From the NCBI RefSeq assembly GCF_025564085.1, contig NZ_JAMGZJ010000077.1, forward strand, positions 682,001-746,000: 64,000 bases of DNA, given 5' to 3'. How positions within the stretch are numbered: position 1 is the first letter of the stretch; each line of letters starts with the position of its first letter. Below the pieces are notes generated by a model, which saw nothing but the letters and a program-made list of their open reading frames with translations, was not told where the DNA came from and ran no database searches. Shown here piece by piece: positions 62,265-64,000 of the stretch. The position numbers and the translations under genes were made by a program. Source of the stretch: Silvania confinis. GTDB taxonomy: Bacteria > Pseudomonadota > Gammaproteobacteria > Enterobacterales > Enterobacteriaceae.

Positions 62265-63706
62265 CAGTGCACGCGCCCGGCATCAGGGTTGGCAGCCGTT
62301 TTGCTGTGCTGTTTTTCCAGCTGCTCCTCCAGCGCTTCCAGCGTCACGCCTTTGGTTTCCGGGACGTTACGCAGAATATAGAGATACCCCGCGGCACAAA
62401 TCACGCCGTACAGCAAGAAGCTGCCCGCCGCGCCCAGCCCTGCATTCAGCAGCGGGAAGGTGTAGGTCAGCAGGAAGCAGGCAATCCACAGCGCCAGCGT
62501 CCCCATCGACATCGCCAGCCCGCGCACGCGGTTGGGGAAAATCTCCGACAGCAGCACCCAGGTCACCGGGGCCAGCGTCAGGGCATAGATGGCAATCGCC
62601 GCCAGCACCAGCAGCAGAACCGGCCAGCCCATAATGTTCATCGCGTAGGCGCTGGCGATCAGCACGTAGATGACCGTTAAACCCGACGCGCCCAGCAGCA
62701 TCAGCTTGCGGCGGCCGATGCGGTCCACCAGCGGCAGCGCGGCCAGGGTAAAGATAAGGTTGATGATGCCGGTAGCGACGATCGATTTCAGGGTGTCGTT
62801 GATATCAAACCCGGCGGAGGCAAAGATCTCCTGCGCATAGTTGAAGATGACGTTGATCCCACACCACTGCTGGAACATCGCCAGCACCATGCCGATGATG
62901 ACGATCGGTTTAACCTGTGGCTGCAACAACGTCGAGAACGCCACCTTCTGAGTATCTTTTTCCAGGGTGTGAGCAATCTCTTTTAAGGTCTGGCTGGCGT
63001 ACTCCGGCGAGCCAAGGCGTTCCAGCATCGCGCGCGCACGTTCCGGCTTTCCGGCCTTCATCAGCCAGCGTGGTGATTCCGGGACAAAGAACATCAGCAC
63101 CAGAAACGCCAGTGCCGGGACCAGCTCGGCACCAAACATCCAGCGCCAGCCGGTGTGTCCGTTCCAGGTATGGACGATGGTCTCCTGGGTTGCCCCTGCC
63201 GCCACCGGCTCGGCAATCATCAGGTTGATCAGCTGCGCCGCCAGCACGCCAATCACAATGGTTAACTGATTAATGGCCACGAAACGACCGCGTTTTTCCG
63301 CCGGGCTGACCTCGGCGATATACAGCGGGCTGAGCGCGGAGGCCAGGCCAATCCCAACCCCGCCGACGATGCGATACACCACGAACATATCAAAACTGGT
63401 CGCCACCGCCGTGCCCCACGCCGATGCGCTGAACAGCACCGCCGAGAGGATAAGCGGACGTTTACGGCCAAATTTGTCGGCGCACCAGCCGGAAATCAAC
63501 GCCCCAAAGATACAGCCCACCAGCGCGGAACTCATCGCCCAGCCAGACTGCGCCGGATCGGTAATCGAGAACCAGGCCTCATAGAAGGGCTTGGCCCCGC
63601 CAATCACGACCCAGTCGTAGCCAAACAGTAATCCACCGCAGGCGGCGACCAGACAAATTGTCCAGACGTAGCCCATTTTCAGTTGTGTCTGCGCGCAGTT
63701 ATTCAT
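62264..63706 (-). CDS. MFS sugar porter
   Basis: 480 residues, sugar porter family with 12 membrane segments. Signatures include GGLLFGYDWVVIGGAKPFY at the first helix, DKFGRKRPL and RGRFVAINQ (residue conservation RxGRR/K type), PESPRWL after helix 6, and PETKGVTLE after helix 12. Members carry arabinose, xylose, galactose or inositol with protons; the exact sugar cannot be told. It is coupled to the epimerase gene, so the pair probably imports and mutarotates one sugar. Confidence 0.9.
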   Translation of the reverse strand: MNNCAQTQLKMGYVWTICLVAACGGLLFGYDWVVIGGAKPFYEAWFSITDPAQSGWAMSSALVGCIFGALISGWCADKFGRKRPLILSAVLFSASAWGTAVATSFDMFVVYRIVGGVGIGLASALSPLYIAEVSPAEKRGRFVAINQLTIVIGVLAAQLINLMIAEPVAAGATQETIVHTWNGHTGWRWMFGAELVPALAFLVLMFFVPESPRWLMKAGKPERARAMLERLGSPEYASQTLKEIAHTLEKDTQKVAFSTLLQPQVKPIVIIGMVLAMFQQWCGINVIFNYAQEIFASAGFDINDTLKSIVATGIINLIFTLAALPLVDRIGRRKLMLLGASGLTVIYVLIASAYAMNIMGWPVLLLVLAAIAIYALTLAPVTWVLLSEIFPNRVRGLAMSMGTLALWIACFLLTYTFPLLNAGLGAAGSFLLYGVICAAGYLYILRNVPETKGVTLEALEEQLEKQHSKTAANPDAGRVH

Positions 63707-63747
63707 GTTGATTCCTCTTTAAGGGAAACGCAGGGTACAGAGGGTTA

Positions 63748-63769
63748 ACAGGTGAGTTCCCCCACCTGT
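63748..63769. other. Inverted repeat upstream of the sugar porter
   Basis: ACAGGTG and CACCTGT enclose eight bases between the porter start and the stop of the next gene. It has no U tract and may be an operator or weak stem. Confidence 0.3.
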
Positions 63770-63777
63770 CGGGTCAG

Positions 63778-64000
63778 TTAATGGAAAATGCCTGCTGCTT
63801 GCGCATGCTGAATCAGATGCGCTTTGTCATGAGCCGGATGCAGCGCCAGTAAGGCACCGAGCAGGCGTGAACAGGCTGCGCTGTCGCCGCATCCGGCCTG
63901 GCCCAGCGCTTCGATGAACAGGCAATGCTGCTGATGCTGCTGCCCGGCGGGCGTATCCAGCACCACCAGGTCCGGCAGCGAGACAGCAAAGAAATCGGCC
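63778..64000 (-). CDS. C-terminal part of an unidentified protein (cut by window edge)
   Basis: The frame stays open from the stop at 63778-63780 to the window end, giving the last 74 residues of a longer protein. Helical, Gln/His/Ala-rich sequence (QQHQQHCLFIEALGQAG; AHDKAHLIQHAQAAGIFH) looks like the tail of a helical-repeat protein. E. coli has a large TPR/DUF5107 protein, YphG, in the related yph cluster, and this may be its counterpart; that is a guess from context. It lies upstream of the porter and epimerase genes on the same strand. Confidence 0.6.
   Translation of the reverse strand, partial: ADFFAVSLPDLVVLDTPAGQQHQQHCLFIEALGQAGCGDSAACSRLLGALLALHPAHDKAHLIQHAQAAGIFH

Overview
The window reads as chromosome from a member of the Enterobacteriaceae, most likely Enterobacter or a close relative (Lelliottia, Leclercia). 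This rests on protein sequences and gene order that I recognise from the E. coli dapA-to-hcaT segment, plus REP/BIME-type palindromes between genes. Several accessory genes are not at these positions in E. coli K-12. I saw no rRNA, tRNA, CRISPR, phage, IS element or replication origin. The species assignment is inference from memory and was not computed.

Layout. 1-5.6 kb: the 5' part of dapA, then gcvR-bcp, perM, bepA-yfgD (arsC-like) and hda. 5.6-9.3 kb: upp-uraA and a stand-alone GH1 6-phospho-beta-glucosidase. 9.5-15.0 kb: purMN with a PurR box, then ppk-ppx. 15-20 kb: pdeF (yfgF), yfgG and a divergent LysR/MFS pair. 20-23.2 kb: guaBA. 23.3-26 kb: xseA, yfgJ and a Gfo/Idh-type oxidoreductase. 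26-34.5 kb: the rlmN-rodZ-ispG-hisS-yfgM-bamB-der cluster, with a probable SroE RNA between ispG and hisS. 34.6-42.5 kb: ndk, then yfhM-pbpC. 42.8-47.5 kb: an alpha-glucoside PTS permease with a GH4 6-phospho-alpha-glucosidase, then sseA, then an RpiR regulator overlapping the sseA stop. 47.5-55.3 kb: sseB, pepB and the complete isc operon with two tandem IscR sites. 55.4-58.8 kb: trmJ and suhB bracketed by identical palindromes, then a NicO-type nickel/cobalt transporter with a DUF1007 periplasmic protein. 58.9-64 kb: csiE, hcaT, and a sugar locus (aldose 1-epimerase, sugar porter, and the 3' end of an unidentified gene).

How it works together. The backbone carries lysine, purine and pyrimidine supply, polyphosphate turnover, outer-membrane assembly and quality control (BamB, BepA, YfgM), Fe-S cluster assembly, RNA modification and peptidoglycan/envelope defence. 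Accessory genes add uptake and cleavage of phosphorylated alpha- and beta-glucosides, another sugar pathway, probable Ni/Co transport, and a LysR-controlled transporter of unknown substrate.

I found no clearly unprecedented system. The best leads are: the RpiR gene coupled to sseA rather than to its likely target operon; three sugar-operon-type operators between the bgl gene and purM; FNR-like sites upstream of upp and pdeF; the NicO/DUF1007 pair; the orphan Gfo/Idh gene; and terminators embedded in the coding ends of convergent genes.
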